DNA from: Teredinibacter turnerae
Lineage (GTDB): Bacteria; Pseudomonadota; Gammaproteobacteria; Pseudomonadales; Cellvibrionaceae
Direction: 5' to 3'
Assembly (NCBI RefSeq): GCF_037935975.1
Contig: NZ_CP149817.1
Span: 1,674,001-1,738,000, forward strand
Length of the DNA stretch: 64,000 nt
Below the pieces are notes generated by a model. That model ran no database searches, was not told the origin of the DNA, and saw nothing but the letters and a program-made list of their open reading frames with translations. A program made the position numbers and the translations under genes. This document shows positions 8,801-16,940 of the stretch, piece by piece; positions within the stretch are counted from its first letter, which is position 1, and every line of letters starts with the position of its first letter.

Positions 8801-9013
8801 AGGTTTTAGCTATAGGATTCTGTTAATCCATAGATACGCTCTGATCGCTAACGCAACAACCCCGCTTTACGTTGCCCCAGATTTCCTCTTCTCCGAAGCA
8901 TCATTCAATAAAAAATTCTTAATAGGATTTTGCTGCCTCATCTTAAAAGCGTAATAATTTCGTTGCAGAATTTATTTGCAGTGTGATTTTTGCTCTCTTT
9001 TAGTAGAGATTGC

Positions 9014-9041
9014 TTGACTATCAATTCAGTTTGGTTACTAT
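9014..9041 (+). promoter_or_regulatory. Sigma-70-type promoter for an intergenic transcript
   Basis: TTGACT (9014-9019), a 16 bp spacer and TACTAT (9036-9041). It is a near-consensus pair with no protein gene behind it for 700 bp, but a terminator lies 240 bp downstream. Transcription would start near 9048. Confidence 0.5.
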
Positions 9042-9047
9042 TTTTGA

Positions 9048-9312
9048 GAGTGTTATTGAACGCTTTTATCTGCGTTGAATTTTTTTAGCGCAGTCTCATT
9101 CGATGTAATTTGATGAGAGGAGAACTGTCTTCAAGTACTTAAGCAGACAAGTGGCCGGCACAGTTGACAAAAATTCGATTGCGCCCGATTGCTACCAAGG
9201 TTATCACCAGTCTCCCTACTGGGTGACTCAAAGCCTTCGTCACCTCCGCAGTTACCACGACAACCTCGTAAGAATTCGAAAACCCCGCCCAGCTTCGCTT
9301 GGCGGGGTTTTT
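9048..9312 (+). ncRNA. Candidate structured small RNA of unknown family
   Basis: The stretch between the promoter at 9014-9041 and the terminator at 9281-9312 has no convincing coding frame but several perfect short hairpins. These are TGTCT/AGACA (9126-9149, enclosed by AACTG/CAGTT), CCAGT/ACTGG (9207-9222) and GTGAC/GTCAC (9223-9243). The order promoter, hairpins, terminator supports a stable RNA of about 265 nt. I do not recognise the family, and only one AGGAG-type CsrA motif is present. Confidence 0.4.
9281..9312 (+). terminator. Strong intrinsic terminator
   Basis: AACCCCGCC (9281-9289) pairs with GGCGGGGTT (9301-9309), enclosing a second helix AGC-TTC-GCT, followed by a T run through 9312. 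There is no protein gene upstream on this strand back to 8556, so it most likely ends a small RNA. Confidence 0.85.
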
Positions 9313-9732
9313 CGTTATGGGGGACGTGCGGAGCCAAGCGTAGTGCAATACAACCGTAAATGGTGCTAACGAACGGTAGATTGGGGCGTTATTCAATCGG
9401 ATAAACAATGTGTTGGCCGCATAAAAAAATCGCGTTGGAACATGCGGTGTGGTTTCTTCGCCGTAAAAAGCGTACCTAACCGGATTTCTTTTTTATCGCG
9501 AAGTAAGTTCTATCGGGGTAATTCGCCTGGAAAGCGAAGCGTCCAGTCGTTGACGGAGCGAGTATTCCCTGGGGCTTGGGCGACTGATTACGTGTAGTAC
9601 GCCGAATGTCAGCACACTTACTATTTGGTGCTCGGTGGTGATGGTGTTTTCTCGATGTTGCTGCTACCGGTCAATGGGTATGCGTATTTTTTTAACCAGA
9701 AGGCGAGTCGCTCTAATTAGAGTAATGGAACA
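9313..9732. other. Non-coding stretch before the HNH gene
   Basis: No credible gene is seen. The only notable element is a 12 bp perfect palindrome CTCTAATTAG-AG at 9711-9722, directly before the HNH start at 9733, which could be an operator. Confidence 0.5.
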
Positions 9733-10305
9733 ATGGAAGCGCGAATTTTACGACTTAATATGGCAGGCCAACCTATCGAATGGATAAGTTGGAAAGAAAC
9801 TACGTGCCTCTACGCGCGGGGATTGATTGGCTGGACACTCGGTGGCGAAGTCAAAAAGGCGCGCGGTGGCTACTCCCGGCTTACTGGATTGCAAACAATC
9901 ATTTCGTTGCCGGCAATAATTGCCTGCGAAGGTGAGAAGCTGGCACCGATGCGATTAAACCCACCGCTCACGAATCCCGCGCTCTTTGCGCGCGATAATT
10001 ACCAATGCATGTATTGTGGTAAAACCTTTCCTTACGACGCCTTATCGAGGGATCACGTCCACCCCAGTAGCCGGGGTGGCAAAGACCGCTGGGAAAATGT
10101 CGTCGCTGCTTGTAAAAGGTGCAATCAGCACAAGGGCGATTCTCTACTCGAAGAAACACACCTGGAGTTATTAGCGTTACCCTATCGACCTAACCCGGCT
10201 GAGTATTTGGCATTAATTAACAGCGAGCGTATTCGGGGTGATCAAATGGCTTATTTAAAGCCCCAGTTTTCCCGATACACCCCATCTGGAAAAATTTGTG
10301 CGTAA
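9733..10305 (+). CDS. HNH endonuclease family protein
   Basis: Protein of 190 aa with a complete HNH nuclease core: zinc-binding C92xxC95, catalytic D107-H108 in 'RDHVHPSSRGG', a second C127xxC130, N131 and H133 (CKRCNQHKG). The N-terminal part ('RLNMAGQPIEWISW', 'LYARGLIGWTLGG') and the 'LPYRPNPAEYLALI' tail match a widespread chromosomal HNH family of about 190 aa in Pseudomonas and relatives. Its physiological role is not established. Nothing around it suggests a mobile intron or phage. Confidence 0.85.
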   Translation: MEARILRLNMAGQPIEWISWKETTCLYARGLIGWTLGGEVKKARGGYSRLTGLQTIISLPAIIACEGEKLAPMRLNPPLTNPALFARDNYQCMYCGKTFPYDALSRDHVHPSSRGGKDRWENVVAACKRCNQHKGDSLLEETHLELLALPYRPNPAEYLALINSERIRGDQMAYLKPQFSRYTPSGKICA

Positions 10306-10346
10306 CGCCAGCACATCCGCAGCATCGCAGGTTTTTAGATAACCTG

Positions 10347-10856
10347 CTAAAGATGTTGTACAAAATTGCAGGGGCGCGTGCGGCTGTCCAATTGGGGTTC
10401 GATTATAGCGCTCCACGCTGTTTTGCACGCATTAGTACTGCCTGGTATGCAGAAAATAAGCGTTTTATTGGCTAAACCTGCGAGTGCGCGCGATTGTATT
10501 GTGGATGTACCAATTTGTTCGAATGATATTTGTCTGAAAAGCTCGCCGAAGCCATCCACTGTTTTGTCTAGTAACGGAAGAACGGCTTCGGGCGTACTGT
10601 CCCGTCCAGTGAACCCTGTCCCACCCGTAATCAGCACCACTTGCGTTTTTTGATCCGCTATCCAGTGAGACAGCCGCGCGCGAATCTGATAAATATCGTC
10701 TATTTCAAGCGCCCGATCCACCAGGTTATGGCCCGCCGTTTTAATGCCGTCGATAAGGGCATCGCCGGAGGTGTCTGTTGCTAACGTGCGGGTGTCGGAG
10801 ACGGTAAGTACTGCAATGTTCAAAGGGCTGAACTGATCTGATTTCGTGTGTCCCAT
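10347..10856 (-). CDS. moaB: Molybdenum cofactor biosynthesis protein MoaB
   Basis: MoaB/Mog-type protein of 169 aa acting on molybdopterin in the cytoplasm. Family motifs are 'IAVLTVSDTR', 'LITGGTGFTGRDSTPEAV', 'FGELFRQISFEQIGTS' and the C-terminal 'IFCIPGSTNACKTAW'. It lies 14 bp after moaA and shares its riboswitch-controlled transcript. The other moa genes are not in this window. Confidence 0.92.
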   Translation of the reverse strand: MGHTKSDQFSPLNIAVLTVSDTRTLATDTSGDALIDGIKTAGHNLVDRALEIDDIYQIRARLSHWIADQKTQVVLITGGTGFTGRDSTPEAVLPLLDKTVDGFGELFRQISFEQIGTSTIQSRALAGLANKTLIFCIPGSTNACKTAWSAIIEPQLDSRTRPCNFVQHL

Positions 10857-10870
10857 AGAGGTTTCCCTTT

Positions 10871-11854
10871 CTATCCGCCCAGCATGGCTAAATGCCGTGT
10901 GCTGCCGCTGAGATTATTGTGGAGTTCGTGGGTGGCTTTTTTGCCGAGTACGCATTGCCTGATATGTTGAGCAACCTGCTCTGTGGGCATGTTCAGTAGA
11001 GGGCGGAGTGATTGGTTTTCGTCTGCGAATAAACACAAATGTAAGTTCCCCTGGGCGGAGACTCGCAATCTATTGCAGCTGGAGCAAAAATCTTTGCTAT
11101 ACGGCATTATTAACCCAATTCTCCCAGCGTACTCTGAGTGGCTGTATTCTTTCGCAGGCCCAGCATGGGGCCCTGTGTCTGTCTTGCGCCAGCCTTGTTC
11201 TAACAACCGGGTTTCGATTTCCTGAGCGCGAAAATGCTGTGCGTTAAAGAATGCACCGTTGTCACCGGTTCGCATCAGCTCGATAAATCGAAGCGAAATA
11301 TTTTTGTGTTTAACAAAGGCAAAAAAATTGTCGATTTCAGCCTTATTGTATTCTTGCAGTAGTACAACATTTAATTTGACTTTCGATAAGCCAAGTTCCA
11401 GCGCGAGATCTAACCCCGCTAAGACTTCCTGTAATTTGTCGTGGCCTGTGATAAGTTGAAACTGTGCCGGGTGGAGGCTGTCTGCGCTTAGGTTTAATTG
11501 GTTCAGACCTGCGTCGACTAAACTGGGGAGCAAGCGGGTGATTCGATAGCCATTTGACGTAAGCGCAACTGACTCGATGCCGGGTGTTGTTTTACATACT
11601 CGTATGATTTCCGCAAGGTCTTTGCGTAGCGTGGGCTCGCCCCCGGTAATACGTATTTTTTTTGTGCCATTCAGTGCGAAAGCCTTTGCCACCGCAGCGA
11701 TTTCGGGTATCGACAGATTCGGCTCGTCGCTGTCGCAGCTGTAGCCGTCAGGGAGACAATAGTTGCAGCGAAAGTTACAGGCGTCTGTAACTGACAGACG
11801 CAAGTAAGTGAACCTTCGCTGATACTGATCAGTCAGGGTTGGTATAGTGTGCAT
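10871..11854 (-). CDS. moaA: GTP 3',8-cyclase MoaA
   Basis: Radical-SAM enzyme of 327 aa that starts molybdenum-cofactor synthesis from GTP. The SAM-binding cluster motif is 'CNFRCNYC', followed by 'ITGGEPTLRKDL'. The second iron-sulfur cluster ligands lie in 'CSSCNRLRVS' and 'LHLCLF', and the protein ends in the conserved Gly-Gly. The start at 11854 is supported by GGAAAGG 6 bases upstream and by the Moco riboswitch, whose last helix contains that ribosome-binding site. A longer frame to 11884 would run into the riboswitch. Confidence 0.94.
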   Translation of the reverse strand: MHTIPTLTDQYQRRFTYLRLSVTDACNFRCNYCLPDGYSCDSDEPNLSIPEIAAVAKAFALNGTKKIRITGGEPTLRKDLAEIIRVCKTTPGIESVALTSNGYRITRLLPSLVDAGLNQLNLSADSLHPAQFQLITGHDKLQEVLAGLDLALELGLSKVKLNVVLLQEYNKAEIDNFFAFVKHKNISLRFIELMRTGDNGAFFNAQHFRAQEIETRLLEQGWRKTDTGPHAGPAKEYSHSEYAGRIGLIMPYSKDFCSSCNRLRVSAQGNLHLCLFADENQSLRPLLNMPTEQVAQHIRQCVLGKKATHELHNNLSGSTRHLAMLGG

Positions 11855-11990
11855 GTATGCCTTTCCAAGTGTGGGAGGCCACAAAGTTTCCCTTGTAACC
11901 CGGCAGCGGGTAGTACTGCGGCCAATCGTCCATGGCCGTGTGGCGGCTGTAGGCTAAACTGGCTTCGGCGAAATTAAAGTTAGAGTGTGC
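11855..11990 (-). promoter_or_regulatory. Molybdenum-cofactor (Moco) riboswitch upstream of moaA
   Basis: The leader of moaA carries the conserved blocks of the Moco RNA motif, read on the minus strand. ACACTCTAAC is near 11988. A CGGCC/GGCCG helix follows, then an ACAAGGGAAACTTTGT hairpin, the invariant GGCCTCCC, and finally TTGGAAAGGCATAC directly before the ATG. The E. coli moaA leader has the same order and a near-identical end (CTGGAAAGGTGTACATG, from memory). GCCT/AGGC pairing would hide the ribosome-binding site, implying translational control by Moco (or its tungsten analogue). Confidence 0.8.
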
Positions 11991-12150
11991 CCGGAAATCT
12001 CGCTTTTGCCAACTGTGGCGGCTGTATACCGCTAGTCTGGGCTGGCGTAAAGAACAGCCGGACTCAACTTTGCTCCCGCAATTTGCGCGCTCCGTGCAAT
12101 GGCGGGTACTTTTTGGACAAGGATTTTCGCAAACAGTTTGAGGAGTTTTA

Positions 12151-13728
12151 GTGACGCGAGTAGCACTGTTTTTATCCCTTCGAATTCTATGGAATCTTGC
12201 CATTAAAGCGGCGCTGGCTACGGCGAGCGGCTGGGCGCTTGTCGGCCCTGTCAACGCCAGAGCGAACCCGGTTGAAGATGCTTTTCCTGAGTTCGACAAT
12301 GTCACTTACCTCGCCGGGGGCAAAATCTCCACGCAAGGGTCGGTGCGTTTTCGCCCGTGCCGGGTGCACGACCCGGATCGGCAGCATTATCAAAGCATGG
12401 ATTGCGGCTACTTGATTGTACCGGAGAACCCAGCAGTACCCACCGGGCGCCAACTGACGCTGTTCGTTGGCCGGCTCCCTGCGATTGCTCGTGAAGCACA
12501 GCCTGATCCGCTGCTGGTTATTGATGGCGGTCCGGGCAGCGCCGCCAGCGAAACCTTCATCATGCCTGGACGTGGACTGGAAAAAATACGTCAAAATCGT
12601 GAAATGTATATTGTGGACCAGCGTGGTACGGGAAAATCCGGTCGTCTGGATTGCGATGTGGACGAGGAGCTGGAGCCAGCCGATGAGGTGGATCTGGCCC
12701 AATTAACCCGTGAGTGCCTTGCGCAGCTTGATACAGATCCCCGTTTTTACACCACCGCAATAGCGGTAAACGACCTGGAGCAGGTGCGCCGTGCTTTGGC
12801 GCTTGAGCAATGGAATATCTATGGTGTGTCCTATGGCACACGTGTCGCGCAAGAGTACTTACGGGAGTTTCCCGGTGCAATCCGCACGATGGTGTTGGAT
12901 GGGGTATTGCCACCACAGATTACGCTTATGCCGCGCATAGCTCTGGAGAGCCAGCGTGCGCTCGAGCAGTTGATAACCCGCTGTGCAAACAATGGGGATT
13001 GCCGCACCCGCTTTGGTGGTTTGGAAACTGGGATAGCGTCTTTGTTTAGCGCACTGGAAAAACGCCCGATCACAGTTGTGGTGGACCCATTTGTTTCTGC
13101 TGAGGACGGCACCTACACGCTGGGAAAAGACGAGTTAACAATGCTTGTGCGCTTGTCGTTGTACAATTCGGCAACACTTGCAATTTTGCCGCTCACGTTG
13201 CATGAAGCCTACGCAAATAATAACTTTTTACCACTGGCACGAAGCGCAAAGAAACTGCTTGGAAAATTGGAGAATACTTTCGCCAACGCAATGCACAACA
13301 GTGTTATGTGCAGTGAGGATTTCGTTGGTTTCGACCCAGCCAGCCTCGAAAATCTGCACTTGGAGAACACTTATATCGGGGCCGATCAAGTCCGCGACTT
13401 TATGACCCTGTGTGAATTGTGGCCCACCGGCGCCGTCGGCCCCAATTTCAAAAAGCCGGTAATTTCTGATGTACCCGTGCTACTGATTTCGGGTAGCGTC
13501 GATCCGATTACACCACCGGAATATGCAGCGCTGGCGGCTAAACACCTGACTCAAAATCATCAGATAGTGGTTGAGGGGTTCGGGCATGGGGTCGCCGCTA
13601 TCGGCTGTATGCCACGCCTTATGGCCCGGTTCGTTCAACGTGCATCCGCTGCTGGGCTTGATGAACAGTGCCTTGCAGCGCTTAAACCCGACCCTTTCTT
13701 TATCGACTTTAATGGCCCATCGCCCTAA
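12151..13728 (+). CDS. Exported alpha/beta-hydrolase, tripeptidyl-aminopeptidase-like (S33)
   Basis: Protein of 525 aa with an N-terminal hydrophobic segment (about residues 6-36) that looks like a signal peptide. Motifs are the oxyanion 'DGGPGSA', 'DQRGTGKSG', nucleophile serine in 'YGVSYGTR', acid in 'GSVDPITPP' and histidine in 'GFGHGVA'. This is the architecture of S33 peptidases with a C-terminal TAP-like domain. The GTG at 12151 has GAGGAG before it. It ends 9 bp before an ABC exporter gene, so the three probably form an operon. The substrate is unknown. Confidence 0.82.
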   Translation: MTRVALFLSLRILWNLAIKAALATASGWALVGPVNARANPVEDAFPEFDNVTYLAGGKISTQGSVRFRPCRVHDPDRQHYQSMDCGYLIVPENPAVPTGRQLTLFVGRLPAIAREAQPDPLLVIDGGPGSAASETFIMPGRGLEKIRQNREMYIVDQRGTGKSGRLDCDVDEELEPADEVDLAQLTRECLAQLDTDPRFYTTAIAVNDLEQVRRALALEQWNIYGVSYGTRVAQEYLREFPGAIRTMVLDGVLPPQITLMPRIALESQRALEQLITRCANNGDCRTRFGGLETGIASLFSALEKRPITVVVDPFVSAEDGTYTLGKDELTMLVRLSLYNSATLAILPLTLHEAYANNNFLPLARSAKKLLGKLENTFANAMHNSVMCSEDFVGFDPASLENLHLENTYIGADQVRDFMTLCELWPTGAVGPNFKKPVISDVPVLLISGSVDPITPPEYAALAAKHLTQNHQIVVEGFGHGVAAIGCMPRLMARFVQRASAAGLDEQCLAALKPDPFFIDFNGPSP

Positions 13729-13737
13729 GGAATACTC

Positions 13738-14490
13738 GTGATCGAGGCAATGCAATTACACAAATCGTTTAAACGCAAGGGCAAAAAGGGCGCAGTCCTC
13801 GCGGTGCGCGACCTATCGTTTGGTGCGCAGGATGGGGCAATCACCGGATTGTTGGGCCCGAATGGCGCGGGTAAATCGACAACGCTGAGAATGCTCGCGA
13901 CGCTACTAGTCGCTGATTCTGGCCACGCCATAATTGATCGCATTGATGCCGCTATATACCCGCAAGAGGTTCGGCGTACCTTGGGTTACTTGCCGCATAA
14001 TTCGGGTGTTTATCCCCGTCTTACCGCAAGAGAGAACATTGAGTACTACGCTCGGATTGCTGGTTTGGAGCGCAGTCTCGTGCGTTCCCGTACCGATAAA
14101 TTGATCGAATTGTTAGATATGGGGGAAATCGAGCACCGTCGTGCCGATGGGTTTTCTCAGGGGCAAAGGACAAAAATTGGTCTTGCCCGAGCCCTCGTCC
14201 ATGAGCCCAAAAATTTACTGTTGGACGAGCCAACAAACGGGCTCGATGTGATGGCAACACGGAGCTTGCGTAAAATTATTCGTATGTTGCGCGACGAGGG
14301 GCACTGCATCATTTTTTCGAGCCACATCATGCAGGAGGTCGCTGCGCTCTGTGATCACATTGCGATAATCTCGGAGGGCACCATTGCGATTGCCGATACG
14401 CTCCCTCGTATCCTCGAGACGACAGGTCAATCCGATTTGGAAGATGCGTTTGTGGTCGCCATTGGCGAATCTCTGGAGGCTGCAGAATGA
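13738..14490 (+). CDS. ABC exporter ATP-binding protein (NatA-like)
   Basis: ATPase of 250 aa with Walker A GPNGAGKST, a signature of the form FSQGQ (in place of LSGGQ), Walker B 'NLLLDEPTNGLD' and the H-loop in 'IIFSSHIMQEV'. The start is a GTG at 13738 with TAAGGAA before it. It overlaps the permease by 4 bp. The closest family by pattern is NatA, the sodium-exporter ATPase, but the exported substrate is not proven. Confidence 0.9.
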   Translation: MIEAMQLHKSFKRKGKKGAVLAVRDLSFGAQDGAITGLLGPNGAGKSTTLRMLATLLVADSGHAIIDRIDAAIYPQEVRRTLGYLPHNSGVYPRLTARENIEYYARIAGLERSLVRSRTDKLIELLDMGEIEHRRADGFSQGQRTKIGLARALVHEPKNLLLDEPTNGLDVMATRSLRKIIRMLRDEGHCIIFSSHIMQEVAALCDHIAIISEGTIAIADTLPRILETTGQSDLEDAFVVAIGESLEAAE

Positions 14491-15659
14491 AACAGATTTT
14501 GACAGTCGCGCTAAAAGAAATAAAAGATAATATTCGTGATCGAAGAGCGTTTTTCTTTGCTCTCATCTATGGCCCGGTGTTAATGCCACTGTTGATGGTT
14601 GGGCCAATTCTGTTCAGTGCGAAAAATAATGTGATCGATTTCGACGCTACCAGTGATCTCTATGTGGTGGGCGCAGAACAGGCGCCCAATCTGATCCAGA
14701 TGCTCCTGCAGAACAACCTGGTCGCAAAGCCGGCACCGCCGAATTTCCGCGAAAAACTGCGCAGTGGAGAGTTGGCAGTGGTGTTGGAAATTTCTGATAT
14801 TTACGGTGAGCGACTCAGGGAAGGGAAGCCTGCGCCATTATTTGTGTACGTGAACCATTCAAGTAAAGACTCCCTGAAAGCAGCTAATCAACTTAAAAGT
14901 GTATTGAGCCGCTACAGTGCGGAACTGGGGTATTGGCGATTGAATGCTCGGGGGCTTAGCGCTGACTTGAGCACGCCGATAAAACTGGTGGAAGAGGATG
15001 TTTCCAGTCAGGGGATCAGTGGAATGTTGTTCGGTTTTATGGTGTATTTCCTGATTATGTTCACCATGATGACCGGAGGATTTTATCTGGCGGTCGATAT
15101 CACTGCTGGTGAGCGAGAACGCAATTCGCTGGAACCCTTACTTTCCTTACCCATCGCGCGGTGGCGTTTGGTGGCCGGAAAGTATTTGGCAATTCTGGGC
15201 TTTGTCGGTACGTCTGCGAGCCTCGCGGTAGCCTGCGTGTATCTGATATTTACGCTGGTACCTATGGATGATCTTCACATCGTGTTGAATCTGAGCGGCA
15301 CCGCTCTCGTTCAGTCTTATTTGGTTGCGCTGCCCTGCATGTTTTTTGTCGCCGCGCTGTTGCTCGCAACGTCTGCTTATACGCGTACGCCAAAGGAAGC
15401 ACAAACCTATATCAGCGTTCTTTACCTTTTGCCAATGGCGCCAATCCTGTTTAAGCAACTGAGTGATGTCGCAATGTCCGGGCCTTTATTGGCGTTACCC
15501 TATCTTGGCCAGTTTTCACTTATCGATCGCATTATTAAAGCTGAGTCTTTTAGTCTTGCGGAATTGAGCTTCTCTGTAGGTGGCACACTACTGTGTGCAG
15601 TTGTTTTAATTGCGGTGGCGCTTTCACTGTACAAGCGCGAACAAATTCTTCGCGATTAG
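14487..15659 (+). CDS. ABC-2 type exporter permease (NatB-like)
   Basis: Membrane protein of 390 aa: one TM near residues 22-45, an extracytoplasmic domain of about 140 residues, then five or six TM helices in the C-terminal half. This is the ABC-2/NatB arrangement. 'AGERERNSLEPLLSLPI' is the typical cytoplasmic coupling motif of this family. It pairs with the preceding ATPase and may handle the peptide or ion linked to the S33 hydrolase. Confidence 0.85.
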   Translation: MKQILTVALKEIKDNIRDRRAFFFALIYGPVLMPLLMVGPILFSAKNNVIDFDATSDLYVVGAEQAPNLIQMLLQNNLVAKPAPPNFREKLRSGELAVVLEISDIYGERLREGKPAPLFVYVNHSSKDSLKAANQLKSVLSRYSAELGYWRLNARGLSADLSTPIKLVEEDVSSQGISGMLFGFMVYFLIMFTMMTGGFYLAVDITAGERERNSLEPLLSLPIARWRLVAGKYLAILGFVGTSASLAVACVYLIFTLVPMDDLHIVLNLSGTALVQSYLVALPCMFFVAALLLATSAYTRTPKEAQTYISVLYLLPMAPILFKQLSDVAMSGPLLALPYLGQFSLIDRIIKAESFSLAELSFSVGGTLLCAVVLIAVALSLYKREQILRD

Positions 15660-15697
15660 CAGGGTTCAGATTGAGTAAATGATTGCTCTAGGAATCA

Positions 15698-15727
15698 AAA
15701 AAGCCGGCATTACAGCGCCGGCTTTTT
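15698..15727. terminator. Bidirectional intrinsic terminator
   Basis: AAAAAGCCGGC (15698-15708) and GCCGGCTTTTT (15717-15727) form a symmetric hairpin with A and T runs on both sides. It serves the ABC operon on the plus strand and the porin on the minus strand. Confidence 0.9.
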
Positions 15728-15752
15728 CGTGTTGGATGTGGCGCTAGTCGAG

Positions 15753-16940
15753 TTACAAGGTGAACTGTATCATCGCCCAATATTTAGAGGTGTCTGTTGC
15801 AAAATCGTCGGCGCTGTAGTTCGCGTACTTCAGCACGACTTTAGTTTGTTTGTTCACCGGAATCGCCATAACCGCATCCAGTTCGGTTCCGTAGTCGACG
15901 CTGCCAACATCGCTGCTGTAGGTGTGATAAGTTACTTGGAAATTGATTCCCCCCGGCTTACCACCAAATCCAACATAGGTATCCTGAATGCCTGTGTTTG
16001 GGGTATTAAGAAATTTATCATCCCAACCCTGGAACTTGTGCAAGGTTGCCAGGGGGGTAGAAAAGGCTTTGGTACCGTCGTCGCTGCCCAGCACTTCGTA
16101 GCCCAGGTTCCACTTAAAGTTAGCTGGCAGTGCGCCACCCACATCCACCAGATAGTAGTCGGCACTGTAGTCTGTTGGATTATCCCCAGTGTCTTCTTGC
16201 GTGGCATAGCTTGCCGTCAAATTTACCGGGCCGAACTTGCCGCTGTAGCGCACGCCGAGTGTGTTGCTGGAATTCGCAATGGCATCTTCAAAGTCGAGGC
16301 TGTAGTAAAAGCCGGTAAGTTTATGATTGCTGTTAAAACTGTAAGCACCGTTCAGTAAGCCGATATCTCCACGCCAATCGGCATTTGAGCCTTCCGGACC
16401 AAAAATACGATTCACATTGAGGATATAGCTGGTATCCAAGGCGAAGCCACCATTTTTATAGGTCAGGCGAGCGCCATCATAGGTTTGCTCATTTTGTCGC
16501 CAGCCCACACCACCGACAAAGCGTTGGTCGTCCAAGAGGATACGTTGGCGGCCACCCATCACGCTCAAGCCGCCATTTTCAACTTTGACAAACGCCTGGT
16601 TCAGGTCTGTGCCTTTTGGGTCCGCCACCACCGGATAATCTGACTTGCCATTTCGGGTGCTGTTGTAGTTCGCGGGGCCAATTGGACGTGAGTCGTCCAT
16701 TTCCAACTTGAAGGACACCGCTCTCACTTTACCGCTCTCAAATGTGAGGCGGGTGCGCAGGGTGCTGGCATCTGCGGAATTTTCAATTCCATCCTGGTCG
16801 ACGAATTCGTAGCGATATCGCAAGTCCAGACCGGTCTTACTTTCTTTCATTAAAGTTTCCAGAGCGGATTCCGCATACGTGGCCTGTGCGCCGGTGGCCG
16901 CGATTACGCTTGCAGCTATGAGTGTAAACTTCGAGTTCAT
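15753..16940 (-). CDS. Outer-membrane beta-barrel porin (alginate-export-like)
   Basis: Protein of 395 aa with a clear signal peptide ending at 'ATGAQATYAES'. Alternating hydrophobic strands rich in aromatic residues follow, up to the C-terminal strand 'YWAMIQFTL'. 'GLDLRYRYEFVDQDG' and 'STLRTRLTFESG' near the start resemble porins of the Alginate_exp type in marine gammaproteobacteria. The ATG at 16940 has GGAAG before it; an upstream in-frame start at 16994 would disrupt the signal peptide. The substrate is unknown. Confidence 0.8.
   Translation of the reverse strand: MNSKFTLIAASVIAATGAQATYAESALETLMKESKTGLDLRYRYEFVDQDGIENSADASTLRTRLTFESGKVRAVSFKLEMDDSRPIGPANYNSTRNGKSDYPVVADPKGTDLNQAFVKVENGGLSVMGGRQRILLDDQRFVGGVGWRQNEQTYDGARLTYKNGGFALDTSYILNVNRIFGPEGSNADWRGDIGLLNGAYSFNSNHKLTGFYYSLDFEDAIANSSNTLGVRYSGKFGPVNLTASYATQEDTGDNPTDYSADYYLVDVGGALPANFKWNLGYEVLGSDDGTKAFSTPLATLHKFQGWDDKFLNTPNTGIQDTYVGFGGKPGGINFQVTYHTYSSDVGSVDYGTELDAVMAIPVNKQTKVVLKYANYSADDFATDTSKYWAMIQFTL

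Noticed and set aside
8769-8954. Short plus-strand frame starting at the terminator of the Rsm-like RNA
   Set aside because: It begins within the terminator hairpin and has no ribosome-binding site.
9151-9369. Plus-strand frame of 72 codons in the 8.6-9.7 kb gap
   Set aside because: A strong intrinsic terminator lies inside it, and the composition is not protein-like; an RNA is more likely.
11829-12305. Minus-strand frame of 158 codons overlapping the moaA start
   Set aside because: Its 3' part coincides with the Moco riboswitch and its 5' part is antisense to the S33 hydrolase gene; no ribosome-binding site or family.
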